A stretch of 41,087 bases of DNA from Ophiothrix spiculata (lineage: Eukaryota > Echinodermata > Ophiuroidea > Amphilepidida > Ophiotrichidae), in NCBI GenBank assembly GCA_000969725.1, contig JXSR01S002967.1; one strand, given 5' to 3'. The position numbers and the translations under genes were made by a program. Numbering within the stretch: position 1 is the first letter of the stretch; the number at the start of each line of letters is the position of its first letter. Shown here piece after piece: positions 23,401 to 35,400 of this stretch. Under the pieces are notes generated by a model. It saw nothing but the letters and a program-made list of their open reading frames with translations, did not search any database and was not told the DNA's origin.

Positions 23401-26400
23401 CATCGTCATCTGGTTTCATTGTTGAATCATTCCAAGGAACAAGAACATACGCTGGTCCTTGATCTGTAAGAAGCTGCATTGACTGTGGTTCGACTGATGA
23501 TTCAGGAGATAGTTTAACATCATCTCCTAACACTGCATCAAATGGTTTCTTGATGTTATTTACTTGCTCATTTGGTTCAAGTTGTGTTGATAATGGTTCA
23601 GTTTTGTCAAATTTGTTAACATCTGAAGAGGGTCTGTCAAGATTCATAGGCTCTTCTGAGTCATTTATTACACCAGCTTCAGGTTGCTGATTACCATCAG
23701 ATTTTAACTCTGCCAAATCTGTATCACCTACATTGTCACCTATTATCGAAACTGGAAATTGATCAGGACCAACATGAGCATCAGGATCTATGGGTTCTTT
23801 ATCAAGGTAAACATCATATTCCTCCATGCTCTTTGCCAGCAAAACATCATGAATTTCAACATCATCCTCGCCAAACTTTGGTGAAACATCAAGGGCTTCT
23901 GTGTTAGAATCAGGAGGTAATGTATCCTCTTTTGATGGTTCATCTTTACCATCAGATGCTGATACTCCCTTTGCTGACATATCAGTAGTGTGTTCTTCTG
24001 CTGGATGTAGTGTTGTAGTATCTTCTGCGGGTGTATCATTGATGTCTGTTTCTTTTGGAGGTGCCGCTGAGTCTTTGAAAGCTGACTTCATCTCTTCAAC
24101 ACCTGATTCTGACATCGGTTCTGGTTTCACATAAGTTGATTCAGGATCATTAATGTCTAGTGACCTTTCTTCTGTTTGATCTTGACCTTCTGGTGTTGAT
24201 TTAATCACTTCTAAAACTAGTGGTTGCTCTTTACCAGATGCCTCTGCTTCTTCTATGGCTGGTCCTGACTTTTCAACCACTGATTTCATTACTTGGGAAG
24301 TAGGATCCCTTGAAACTGGTTCTTCCATAGCTGAATCGAACCCAGAGGATTTTGAGGCACTATCTAAAGATTTAGTTGGATAGTGTATCAATGCTGGTTT
24401 ATTGGTATCAGACACATACACAGATGGTACATTCTCTAACTCTTCAACATTAACTGCTGGACAAGCTACACAAAGATCACCACTGACAGGATCTGATATT
24501 ATGAATGTTTTGGCTTCTGGATTTGTAACTAATCCTTCCACTGAAGGCAATTCTTCTAATGGGTTTGCATCAACTGTCATAAATGGTGCATCAGTCTGAG
24601 AGTGTTCAGTCAATGGGCTGAGAGTAAACGCAAGCCCTTTATCTGTAGCAAGTTGTGTCTCTCCAAGGTATTCTTTTTCTTGATTATCTCTATCTTGATC
24701 TTCTGCTTTTCTTTCAGACATTCCATCATCATCACCAATGATTGGATATGCTACTTTGGTCTTGTTCGTTTTTGGATCATATATCTTGACAGGTTGATTT
24801 TCCCCACAAATAAAAGCTAATGGCTCTGTGTTAAGGTCTTCTGCATTTGTAATTGGAACAATTTCCATATCACCTGTAACAGGATCAGTTATCTTCACTG
24901 GTTTGAAAGTTCGAGCAGTCTGTAAAGATACCAGACTTGGTTTGCAATCAGGATCACTTTCTACAGCTGCAATGTGAGTGGGCAAAGTTGTGCCACCATG
25001 TCCACCTGCACCTGTTCCGCCACCTCCTCCATCAGTTTGCTGCAGCTTGAATGCCCAGCCTTTATCTGTCAGAATCTGCTGTGGAACAGATTCATCTAAT
25101 TCATCTTCAGGTTTATTTGTATGGGGTTCTTCACTTTCATCGATTGCATTTGATTTTCTTGGATTATGGATCTTTGGGGGTTGTGTATGATCCTTAACAA
25201 ACACACATGGTTCATTTTGTATTTGATCAACACTCTGGGCAGGAACAGCATGTCTGATCTTACCAGTACTGGGATCCAGTACTTCCAGTGGTTCAATCAT
25301 TTCAGCCTGCTTTACACCAACTATATCAGGAATCTTATTCAGAGGATTTTCCTCTGCCAAAAGGGGCTTGGTCTGGTTACCACACGGAATATAGCTGTCA
25401 GAAGGAGACTTCAAGACATATGCTGGACCTTCCTCTGTGACAATTTGAGAAACACATGACAGGATTTCATCTTCAGGAGTTACCTCCATGCTATCATCCA
25501 CAACATCATCACCTGCAGACTTTGATACATCCTTGACCCCAGTTGGTTCTTCTGGCATTTCAGTCTGTGGTGTATCTGGATAGTAAATAGTTGCTGGTTT
25601 CTTTGGTTTTGTAACATAAACACTTGGTTTCTCTTTTAGCTGCTCAGAGTTTGTAACAGGCACTGCATGCATGAAAGTACCACTTCTTTGATCTTTAACT
25701 TTGAATGGAGGTTTATCAGGTACTGTTTCTACACCAATCAGCTTGGGCAAGTACTTAAGAGGCTTCTTCTTAGTTGACACAACAGGTGCTCTCTGCATGC
25801 GATCTTTATGAGTTAGTGGATTCAGTGTATAGGCAAGGCCTTTGTCTGTATTGATTTGTTGATGAGAAGGTTTGGCTGGGGCCTTAGCAGCTGCAGCATC
25901 ACCTGGGGCAGTCAAGTTGTCTCTTTGCCCAATGTATATAGATGCAGGTTTGTTCACATCAGTCACAAACACACCTCCTTTTTGAAGACTTTCCATGTCA
26001 GCTGTTGGTACTGCTAATACCATTTTGCAAGAGTTTGGATCAACAACTCTATATTGCTTATTGTCAGACATGGGAACTTGTTTCAAAGGCTTTGGCATCT
26101 CCTCCAATGGTTGTGTCTGCACAGCAAGCAGTGGAATGGAATCAGCATTTGCATCCATTGGAATAGGCTCTAGTAAGTATGCCATACCCTTATCAGTTGA
26201 CAATTGATGGGATGAAACATCCATATCTTCAAAAGGTGCTTCTTCCTTTATATGGCCCTTTCCTGCTGGCAATTCAGGATGATATACTAAGAACGGCTCA
26301 TTAGGGTCTTCACCATACAGACTTGGCATTTTCTCCAGTTGCTCTGAATTAGTTGCTGGAATAGCTTGCATAACATCACAACTGACAGGATCTTTGATGT

Positions 26401-29400
26401 AAAATGGTGTCTTACTGGGACCATACTTTATACCAACCACAGCTGGTTTATCTGTCAAAGGTTCCACTTCAGCCGGAACAATATGGTCAGTAACTTCATC
26501 GTCATCATAAACTGGTTTCAGAATATATGCAGGGCCTTTGTCTGTTGCAATTTGCTGCACCGCTTGTATTTCTTTATTTTCATCTACTGCTGCAACAGGA
26601 TAATGGATGACTGCTGGTTTGTTAAGGTCATCTACAAAAATGCATGGTTTGTTTTCAAGTGCTTTCTTATCTGACGTTGGTACTGCTAACATAGGTTCTC
26701 CTGAATTTGGATCTTGAACTCGCAGTGACTCATTAGGATCAGAATCTGAAATACTACAGATAACTGGTACTTCATCTAGTGGCTGAGTCTGTAAGGCAAT
26801 GATAGGGTATTTGACTTTACTAGCACTATCTCTCCTTGGCATTGGTGTTAAAACATATGCTTTACCTTCATCTGTTACAATTTGCCTTACTGGCTCTTTG
26901 GTTTCCTTATCACCAGCTGGTGTTTCACTTGACTTGGGTTTGAAGTCCTTTGGATAGTATATTGGTACAGGTTTGTTTGGTTTATCTCTGTACACACTGG
27001 GGTTTGTCTTTAGCTGATCTGAATTTGTAACAGGTACAGCTTGCATAAGCTTGCCACTCTTGGGATCTTTAACTCTAAATGGTTGGTCTTCAGGCACAAC
27101 TTCAAGTCCAGTGATATTAGGTTGATATTTAAATGGATTTTTCTTAGTTTTGATAATTGAAGTCTTTTGTTTGAAGTCCTCAGGTGAACAAGGTCTCAGA
27201 TAATATGCCAGACCTCTGTCTGTATTAATCTGTTGATGTTTTGTTTTAGCCTGATCTGTCTTATCATGATACTCTTCTGGAGGATGACCACCGGTTTTTG
27301 CTTTTTGGTCTTCCTCTTCAGGACCTCTCAAGTCCATTGCATCCACAGTCTTATCATGTCTGCTGTCCGGTGTTCCCAATGGTTGGTCTGTTTGTAATTC
27401 ACCACTTATGACATCATCTACCTCAGGTAAATCTTTTTCATAAGGCTCTTTGTTATTATTAATCTGTTCTTGTTTTTGTTCAGATTCCATTGGCTGAGGT
27501 CCTTCATCTCCACTTGCTTGTGAGGGCATACCAACTACGTCAGGATCGACTGGTGGTTTCTCAAGGTAGACATCAAATTGAGTCATACTCTTAGGTAGGT
27601 GAACATCCTCAATTGTTGGTTCTTCATCTCCCTGACCATATTTGGGTGAAACATCCAATGCTTCAGTATCTGAAATGGGACCTACTGTTTGTTTCTCTAA
27701 TGGGATGTGAGAATCAACTTTTTCTTCAATTTCGTTTATATCTGGTACATGAGAATCAGTTGAATCCTCATTTGGCACATCATATTTAATCCCTCCTTCA
27801 AATGGCTCATACGAATCTGGTTCTTTTTCATATGGCATATGAGAATCTGTGTCTTCAAGAACATCAGAATCAGAAACTTCTTCACCAGACATACAATTGA
27901 TTTCTTCTTCAGCGTGAGAATCAGCAACTGCAATATCAGATACAGCTGTTGCATACATCTCTGTGGCTTTCTGCACATGTAATGGACCTTTCAAAACATT
28001 TAAGTCTTCTCCATGTGGTGTTTCCTCAATGTCATGTCTTTCTGGATGGTCTCCTTCTTGATCGTTGTTATTTATCTTTGGTTGTATTTGCTCTGATTCT
28101 GTTGATGACGGTTCTTCATTTGTACTACCAGGAACATCAATTGTGTAAAGATCTACTGGTGGCTTTTCAAGGTAGTCATCATACTGATCCATACTCTTTG
28201 ATAAGAGAACATCATATGTTGCTGGTTCTTCATCTCCTATGCCATATTTAGGTGAAACATCCAAAGCTTCTGTATCAGAAATGGGACCCAATGTTTTCTC
28301 AACAGGTGGTGAATGAGAATCTGATTTTTCTTCATCATGCATAGGAAAATCAGTTGCTGCTTCTTCTGGCACACCAAAATAAGTTCCTTCATCCACTGGT
28401 TTATCAGGATATGACCTTTCTTCAACTGTCGAATAAGAGTAAGGTTCATCAGGAAGTACATCAGAATCAGGTACTTCTTCATATCTTGGCATATAAGAAT
28501 CAATGTTTTCTTCAACAGGAGAATCAGTTTTTGCCATATCAGATATAATGCCGGGTATAGTTTCTGCTGCATCAGTATTTGTAGGTGTTTCTTTGTGTAA
28601 AGGGTCTTCGTAAGTATTTGAGTGTGGTGCTTTCTCGATTTCATGTGTTTCTGGGAAGTCTTGCTCAGAATTGGGATAAAGTTGTTCTTTTTCTTTGTTA
28701 TTATTCTTTTGTTGTGCTTCCTCAGATTCTCTTGGTAAAGGCTCTTCATTTGCATTTGAATTAAAAGGAACACCAAAGTCATCAGGATCTATTGGTTGTT
28801 TCTCAAGGAAGTCATCATATTGATCCATACGTTTTGGTAAGGAGACATCATAGGTTGTTGGTTCTTCATCTCCTTTGCCATATTTGGGGGAAACATCCAA
28901 TGCTTCAGTATCTGAAATTTGATTTGATGTCGGTTCCGCTGATGGTATATGGGAATCATGTTTATCTTTATCTGGCATAGAAGAATCAGATGAATGGTCT
29001 CCNNNNNNNNNNNNNNNNNNNNNNNNNNNNNNNNNNNNNNNNNNNNNNNNNNTTCATCTTCAGGTACAGCATGTGGTTTATGATCATCCTTCAGAAGATG
29101 CACTTTAACAGGCTGATCATGACCTTGTCTGTAAGCACTTGGCTTTCTGGAACATGGCTTAATGGCTGTGTATTTAAAGCGATCAAAGGCAATGTCTGTT
29201 TAGTAGCACCACTCTGTTCAGACAATGGATTTCAACATTAGAATCAGGGTCTGCAATATCAGATACGATAATGTCTGGTATGTTTTCAGTTTTGTACATC
29301 TCTGTGGGCGTTTTCATGTGTGTTGGATCTTTGGAACCATTCAGGCCTTCTCCATGTGATGTTCTCTCAGTACCAGGTATTTCTGAAATGCCTTGATCTG

Positions 29401-32400
29401 GCTCAGCATGAAGTTGCTCTTTTTCATTATTATTTATCGTTGGTTGTACTTGCTCTAATTTTTTCAACAAATTCTCATCTTCATTTTTATTTAATGAAAT
29501 TTCAAATGCATCAGGATCTACAGGTTGTTTGTCAAGATATATATCAAACTGATCCATACTCTTTGGTAGGAGAACATCATAGCTTGTTGGTTCTTCATCT
29601 CCTTTGCCATATTTTGGGGAAACATCCAATGCTTCAGTATCTGAAATAGGACCCACTGTCTGCTCCTCTAATGGCATATGAGAATCAGGTTTTTTTTCAG
29701 CAGGCATTAGAGAATCGATCCCTCCTTCACCTGACACAAAAGAATCAGTTCTCCCTTCATCAGCCAGAGAATCAGTTTCTTCTGCTGGTGAATGGGAAGA
29801 TATGTTTTGTTCAACTGGCTTGAAAGAATCAGCTCCATCATCAGATTGCACAGGAGAATCTGTTTCCATTTTATCTAGAACAGAAGAATCAGTTTCTGTC
29901 TTCACTGGCACATGAGAATCAGGAACGGTTTCATATGGCACATGAGAATCTTTACTCGGTACATGAGTGTCAGTTACTGATTCAACTGGCATGTGAGAAT
30001 CAGTTCCTACTTTACTCGGTACATGAGTGTCAGTTACTAATCCATCTGGCATGTGAGAATCAGTTCCTACTTTACTCGGTACATGAGTGTCTGTTCCCGG
30101 TCCATCTGATGTGTGAGGATCAGTTACTACTTCATCAGGCATGTGAGAATCAACATCTGCTTTACTTGGTCCATAAGGGATGTGAGAATCAACTTTTTCT
30201 TCAATTTCGTTTATATCTGGTACATGAGAATCAGTCATTTTTTTATGTGGCATTTGAGAATCTGTTCTGGTCTGTTCTGGTTCATGAGATTTAGGTGCTC
30301 CATCATCTGGCTTATGAGAAACAGCTCTTGCTTTATTTGGATAATGAGAATCAGTTATCGTCTCATCTGGTTCATACAAATCAGTGACCACTTTAACTGG
30401 TATTGGAGAATCAGTTCCTTCTGCAGCTGCTATTTGAGAATCAGATCCATCTTTTACTGGTACGTAGGAATCCATACTTTTACCATCTGGCTCGTCGGAG
30501 TCCACAATATTTGTCTCTTGTGCACCATTTTCGAAAGGCATATGCTTGTGCAATGGATCTTCATCAACATTCCCACTTTCATCATCAAATTCATGTGGTG
30601 TTTTCTTACTTATTGAATTGTCTGGCAGATCTTGTTCTAAGTTAGGATAATAAAGTTGCACTGGCTTATCTGGATTGCTCACATAAGCACTTGGCAAACT
30701 GTCAAGATCTTCTGCATTTGTTGCGGGAACAGCTTGTAGAATTTCTCCTGTTTTTGGATCCTGAACACAAAATTGTTCAAATGCATCTGGCCCTGTTCCA
30801 ACTGTTTGAGAAGTATCCATGACTTGTGGTTTGCTTTCTAATGGTGTTGTATAAGCAAGCACAACAGGTCCAGTAACACTGCCTTCTTTTGGAGATTTCA
30901 ATACATATGCAAGGCCTTGGTCTGTGTTGATATGTTCATTTTCAGCCACTGTTGAACCTTTTGAGTCAGCTTCATCCTTCTTATTCTGATCCATTGGTGG
31001 ACTTTGTTGATTTGTTTCTTCAATATCAATGGGACTATCTTCATACACAGGTTCTCCGCTTTTATCCAAGTCAAAAGTTCCTCCGTCTGAGGAAGGTTGA
31101 TTATTTTCATCTGATAGAGTTCCTGTTTCTTGGCCTATTGGTTGTTTGTCTAGATAAACATCATACTGGTCCATGCATTTAGCAAGGAGAACATCATAAG
31201 TTGTTGGTTCATCATCTCCTGCACCATACTTTGGTGATACATCCAATGCTTCTGTGTTAGAAATAGGCTTTAAGGTGCCCTCTTCTGATGGCAAAGGGGA
31301 ATCTGTATGTTTTCTGTCAGGAACATCTGATGGAATCATGTCATCCATCTTTACCTCAGCATGGGATTCTGTGGGCATCTGTCTTTGAGGAGTACTTTCA
31401 CTAATGCCCATAACTTCATTATCTGATATTTTATCTGGCAATTCATCTGACATTTCAGTACCAGGCTTTTCTAATGTAGCCTGGTCTTTCTGAGGATAGT
31501 AAAGTAGCAATGGTTCATCAGGGTCTTTCAAGTAAGCACTTGGTAGTTTGTCTAAGTCCTCAGGATTATGAGCTGGAATTGCTTCAAGAATCTCCCCAGT
31601 CCTTGGATCTTTTACAAAGAATGGTTCATTTTTACATCCTGGATCATTTCCTTCTGCACCTGAAGGACCCTTTGCACTTTCCTGAGGTTTCTCTGTTAAA
31701 GGAACTTTATCAGCAACAAGAACAGGTCCAGTGATATTATCTTCTTCAAATGGTTTCAAGATAAATGCAGGACCATGTACAGTGTTAATTTGATCATCTG
31801 GCTCTACATTGTCACTGCTAGCCGTTGAAATAGGTTGATCTGATTCAACAAGTTTGGCATCAGATGGTTGAGGCATATGTTCCCTTTCATCTGTTAGATC
31901 AGGATAATGAATCACCGCTGGTTTATTGATGTCATCGACAAATATGCAAGGCTTACTTTGAAGTGAATCTACATCTGACGTTGGTACAGCCATCATTTTT
32001 TCACCTGAGCGGGGATCGGTAACTATCATGGGTTTTGCATCTGCTGTATTGGTAATACTTATTGGTTTTGGAACATGGCTTAATGGCTGTGTATTTAAAG
32101 CGATCAAAGGCAATGTCTGTTTAGTAGCACCACTCTGTTCAGACAATGGATTTAGAGTGTATGCTCTACCTTCATCTGTTAGGAGTTGCGGACTTGAACT
32201 ATCTGAATTCGGTTTCTTTTTAGATTTCTTGGCAGGCTTTGGAAAGTAGATGTTGACAGGCTTGTTTGGTTTCGATAGATACACACTTGGTAATTCTTCA
32301 AGTTGATCAGAGTTTGTAGCAGGTACTGCTTGCATAATTTGTTTACTTTTAGGATTCTTTATCTTATGTGATTGAGATTCAGGTACAACTTGAACACCGG

Positions 32401-35400
32401 TAACCTTTGGCAAATAATTAAAAGGTTTCTTTGTTTTCAGAACTGGTCCCTTTGGCATTTCTTCACCATGACTAATTGGTTTTAATACAAAAGCTAAGCC
32501 TTTATCAGTGTTTATTTGTTGATGTGATGGTTGAGAAAGACCTGTAGGCAGAGCCTCAGCCTGTGGTCTCTTTTCCAATTTTACCTCATCTTGCTGAGCT
32601 GGCAAACCTTCACAAATAGCATCGTCATCTCTACCGTTTTCATATGTACTTCCAACAGGATAATGCACAGCTACAGGTTTGTCAACATCTCCAACATAAG
32701 CTGTAGGATGTTCTGTCAGATCATTCACATCTACAGCAGGAACAGCTTCTAGTATTTGGCCAGTAGTTGGATCCTTTACTAGGAATGGTTCCGATGTGGG
32801 GATATCCTTAAATGCAGTTATTTTTGGTAAAGTTTCAAGAGGAGTGCTTTCTGATGGATAAATATCTGCAGAATCAATATCTTTTTGTGTTGGTTTGAGA
32901 ACATATGCTTGACCTTTGTCAGTGAGTATATGTGGTTTAACATGTTCTCGTTTAGGTTCCTCATTAAGTTTGCTGTTAGTAACAGGTTGACTTGCACTTT
33001 CAGGCAAATCCTTGTTATCTGAATCAGGATAATAAATGTGTGCTGGCTTGGCAGGATCTGTGACAAATACTGATGGATATATCTGAAGATCCTCTTGTCT
33101 TGCTGCTGGAACAGCTTGCTGCATAGTATTAGTCTTCGGATCACTAACTATGAATGAACTTGACCGAGGAACAGGGGCCAAGCCATGTATATCTGGAAGT
33201 ATGTCAAGTGCATCTACATTCACAGGCAAAACAGGTGTTGTTGTATCCATTGCCTCTGGATCACATGGCTTCAAAACAAACACTAGACCCTTCTCAGAAG
33301 TTAGTTGCTTAACATCTGCTTGCTCATTCGGAGATGTCAACTTTCCTTGATCCACAGGCTTGAAAACTGGAAGTGCTATGCTCGTATCACCTGTAAGTGG
33401 GTTATATACCATTGCAGGCTCATCTTGATCAGTGACATATACAGCTGGAAGTTTCTGAAGATCTTCCTCATGCCTAGCAGGAATAGCTTCAAAGACCTCT
33501 CCAGTATTTGGATTTTTGATCCTGAGTGGTTTTGTCTGTTCTGGTGCTGGCTGTAAAGACACCACTGATGGAAGATCATTAGGATGCTCACAATCTGACA
33601 TCTCATATTGAACAACACCAGCACCTGGTGCGGTGCCTTGCTCTCCCTCCATTCCAGTCTCACTAGCTCCACTTGAGACAGGTTTTAACACATATGCCCA
33701 ACCTTTATCTGTAAGGACCTGTTCATCGGCCCTTTCTGGTAACTTTCCTGCCTTGTCATCTGACTCTATTGCAGTAGGGTGAATAGCTTGTAATGTTGGA
33801 TCTTTGGCTGGATATACAGTAGCCACTGAGGCATGTTCATCTTCTTTGTCCTCGATAGGCTCTGAATCAATTGATGCACCTAATTTAGAATCAAATGCCT
33901 TGTCACCCAAATCTGGATCTGTTTTTCGCTCTTGTGGATGATCAGGATAATGGATAACAATTGGTGCACTGGAGTCTGATATATAAGCAGTCGGTTCTTC
34001 TTTCAGTTGTTCAATTCTTGTCGCTGGTACTGCTTCCATGATCTCACCTGTATTTGGATCTTGCATTAATAAAGGTTTTTGCTCAGGTACTGATTGCAAT
34101 CCAATTACATTTGGCAAGTCATCCTTTGCTCCCTCGGAAGCAATAGCAAAGTCAGCTCCGCCATGTGAACTGATGACTTGTTCCCCATGCTTGGGGAGAT
34201 TGTCAGATTTCACTGGCCTCAACACAAAGGCTGGTCCTTCATCAGTCACAAGTTGTTCTGTTGTAGGTGTTCTCTCACCTTCATTCCCTGAAATTTCATC
34301 TTCAGGTACAGCATGTGGTTTATGATCATCCTTCAGAAGATGCACTTTAACAGGCTGATCATGACCTTGTCTGTAAGCACTTGGCTTTCCATCAATATCA
34401 CCTGCATTAACTGCAGGGATAGCTTCCATAACATCACCAGTCTCTGGATTTATCAATTTGAATTTTTCTGGTATATCTTTGGTTTGGACTTCATCAAAAA
34501 TCAATGGAATTTCAGACAGAGATTCAGGATTGAATACAAGTGACTGTTCATATGGAGTTATATCATAAACAGAATCATCAGCTGGGTGTAAGACATATGC
34601 CCATCCTTCATCAGTAAGAACATGTTGTTCTGGTTCTATGACTGGCTTAGAAACCACAATGACTGGAATAGGTTTTGATGTCTCATCGTCCAATTTTACT
34701 TTTTTAGCTGATGGACCAATATCTGCGGATGAAGGACGAGTGTGCTTTGACTCTGGTGTTAGGGGCAAATGCATGAGTATTGGTTTTTGTGGGTGACTCA
34801 TGTACGCTGATGGTTTTCCCTGTACATCCATGGTATCTGATGCTGGAGTAGCAATCATACTATCACCTGTTACTGGATTTCTCAACAAAAATGGTTTTGA
34901 CTCAGGTACTCTCTGCAATGACATTATTTCTGGTTGTTTTGTCAAAGGAGTTTGATTCACGTCATAGATTTCTTTATCTTCATCTAAACAGGGTTGATAA
35001 TCAGACAATGGTTCCAACACATATGCCAACCCCTTATTTGTAAGAATTTGGTTTTGATAAGGTTCTTGCACTTCAGGCACCTCAAGCTCTGTATCAATTT
35101 TGCTCTTTTTTGCTACTGGTCCACCAACTGCAGGACTTGGCTGAGTAGTTTTGGAAGGTTTTCTTTCCAATGGTTGATTAAGCTGGTCATCTTGTATCAT
35201 TACCATTTCTGGGTCATCATCACCAGGCTTGGCACTGTGATTGTGATCAGACTCTGGTTCTTTCTCTGCAATCTCCTGCTTTGCTGATTCATCTACTAAG
35301 CTTTTAGATTTCTCAGTTGGATAGTAAACTGAAGCAAGCACATTCAGATCTTTAATATACACTGTAGGTTGGTCACCTGTCATACCATCTTCATTAACAA

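Larger units (their letters stand above)
15350..23485 (-). repeat. Homogeneous tandem array, 402/396-bp units (subfamily II)
   Basis: About 18 units are visible here, plus whatever lies in the 639-N gap. Most are 134 or 132 residues (402 or 396 nt; successive GAATTTGCAT landmarks at 21067, 21469, 21865, 22261 and 22662 show the period). Consensus parts are MQILTDQGPAYNLVPLDEST, EKPKVTGVRKYPDNTKPVRI, TDPKTGSEMLAVPCCNPEDM, DKPIAIIDDDRSRPATVYYP and PVPVSTEEDKPSVEPSDDTQ. DNA identity between copies is high, including at silent sites, so the array is recently amplified or kept uniform by exchange. The unit near 16330-16590 has an in-frame internal deletion of the G-S-Q-G-D-G...P-D-N-T-K-P part. 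The array contains the N gap and both short frame breaks, as expected of a region that is hard to assemble. Confidence 0.9.
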
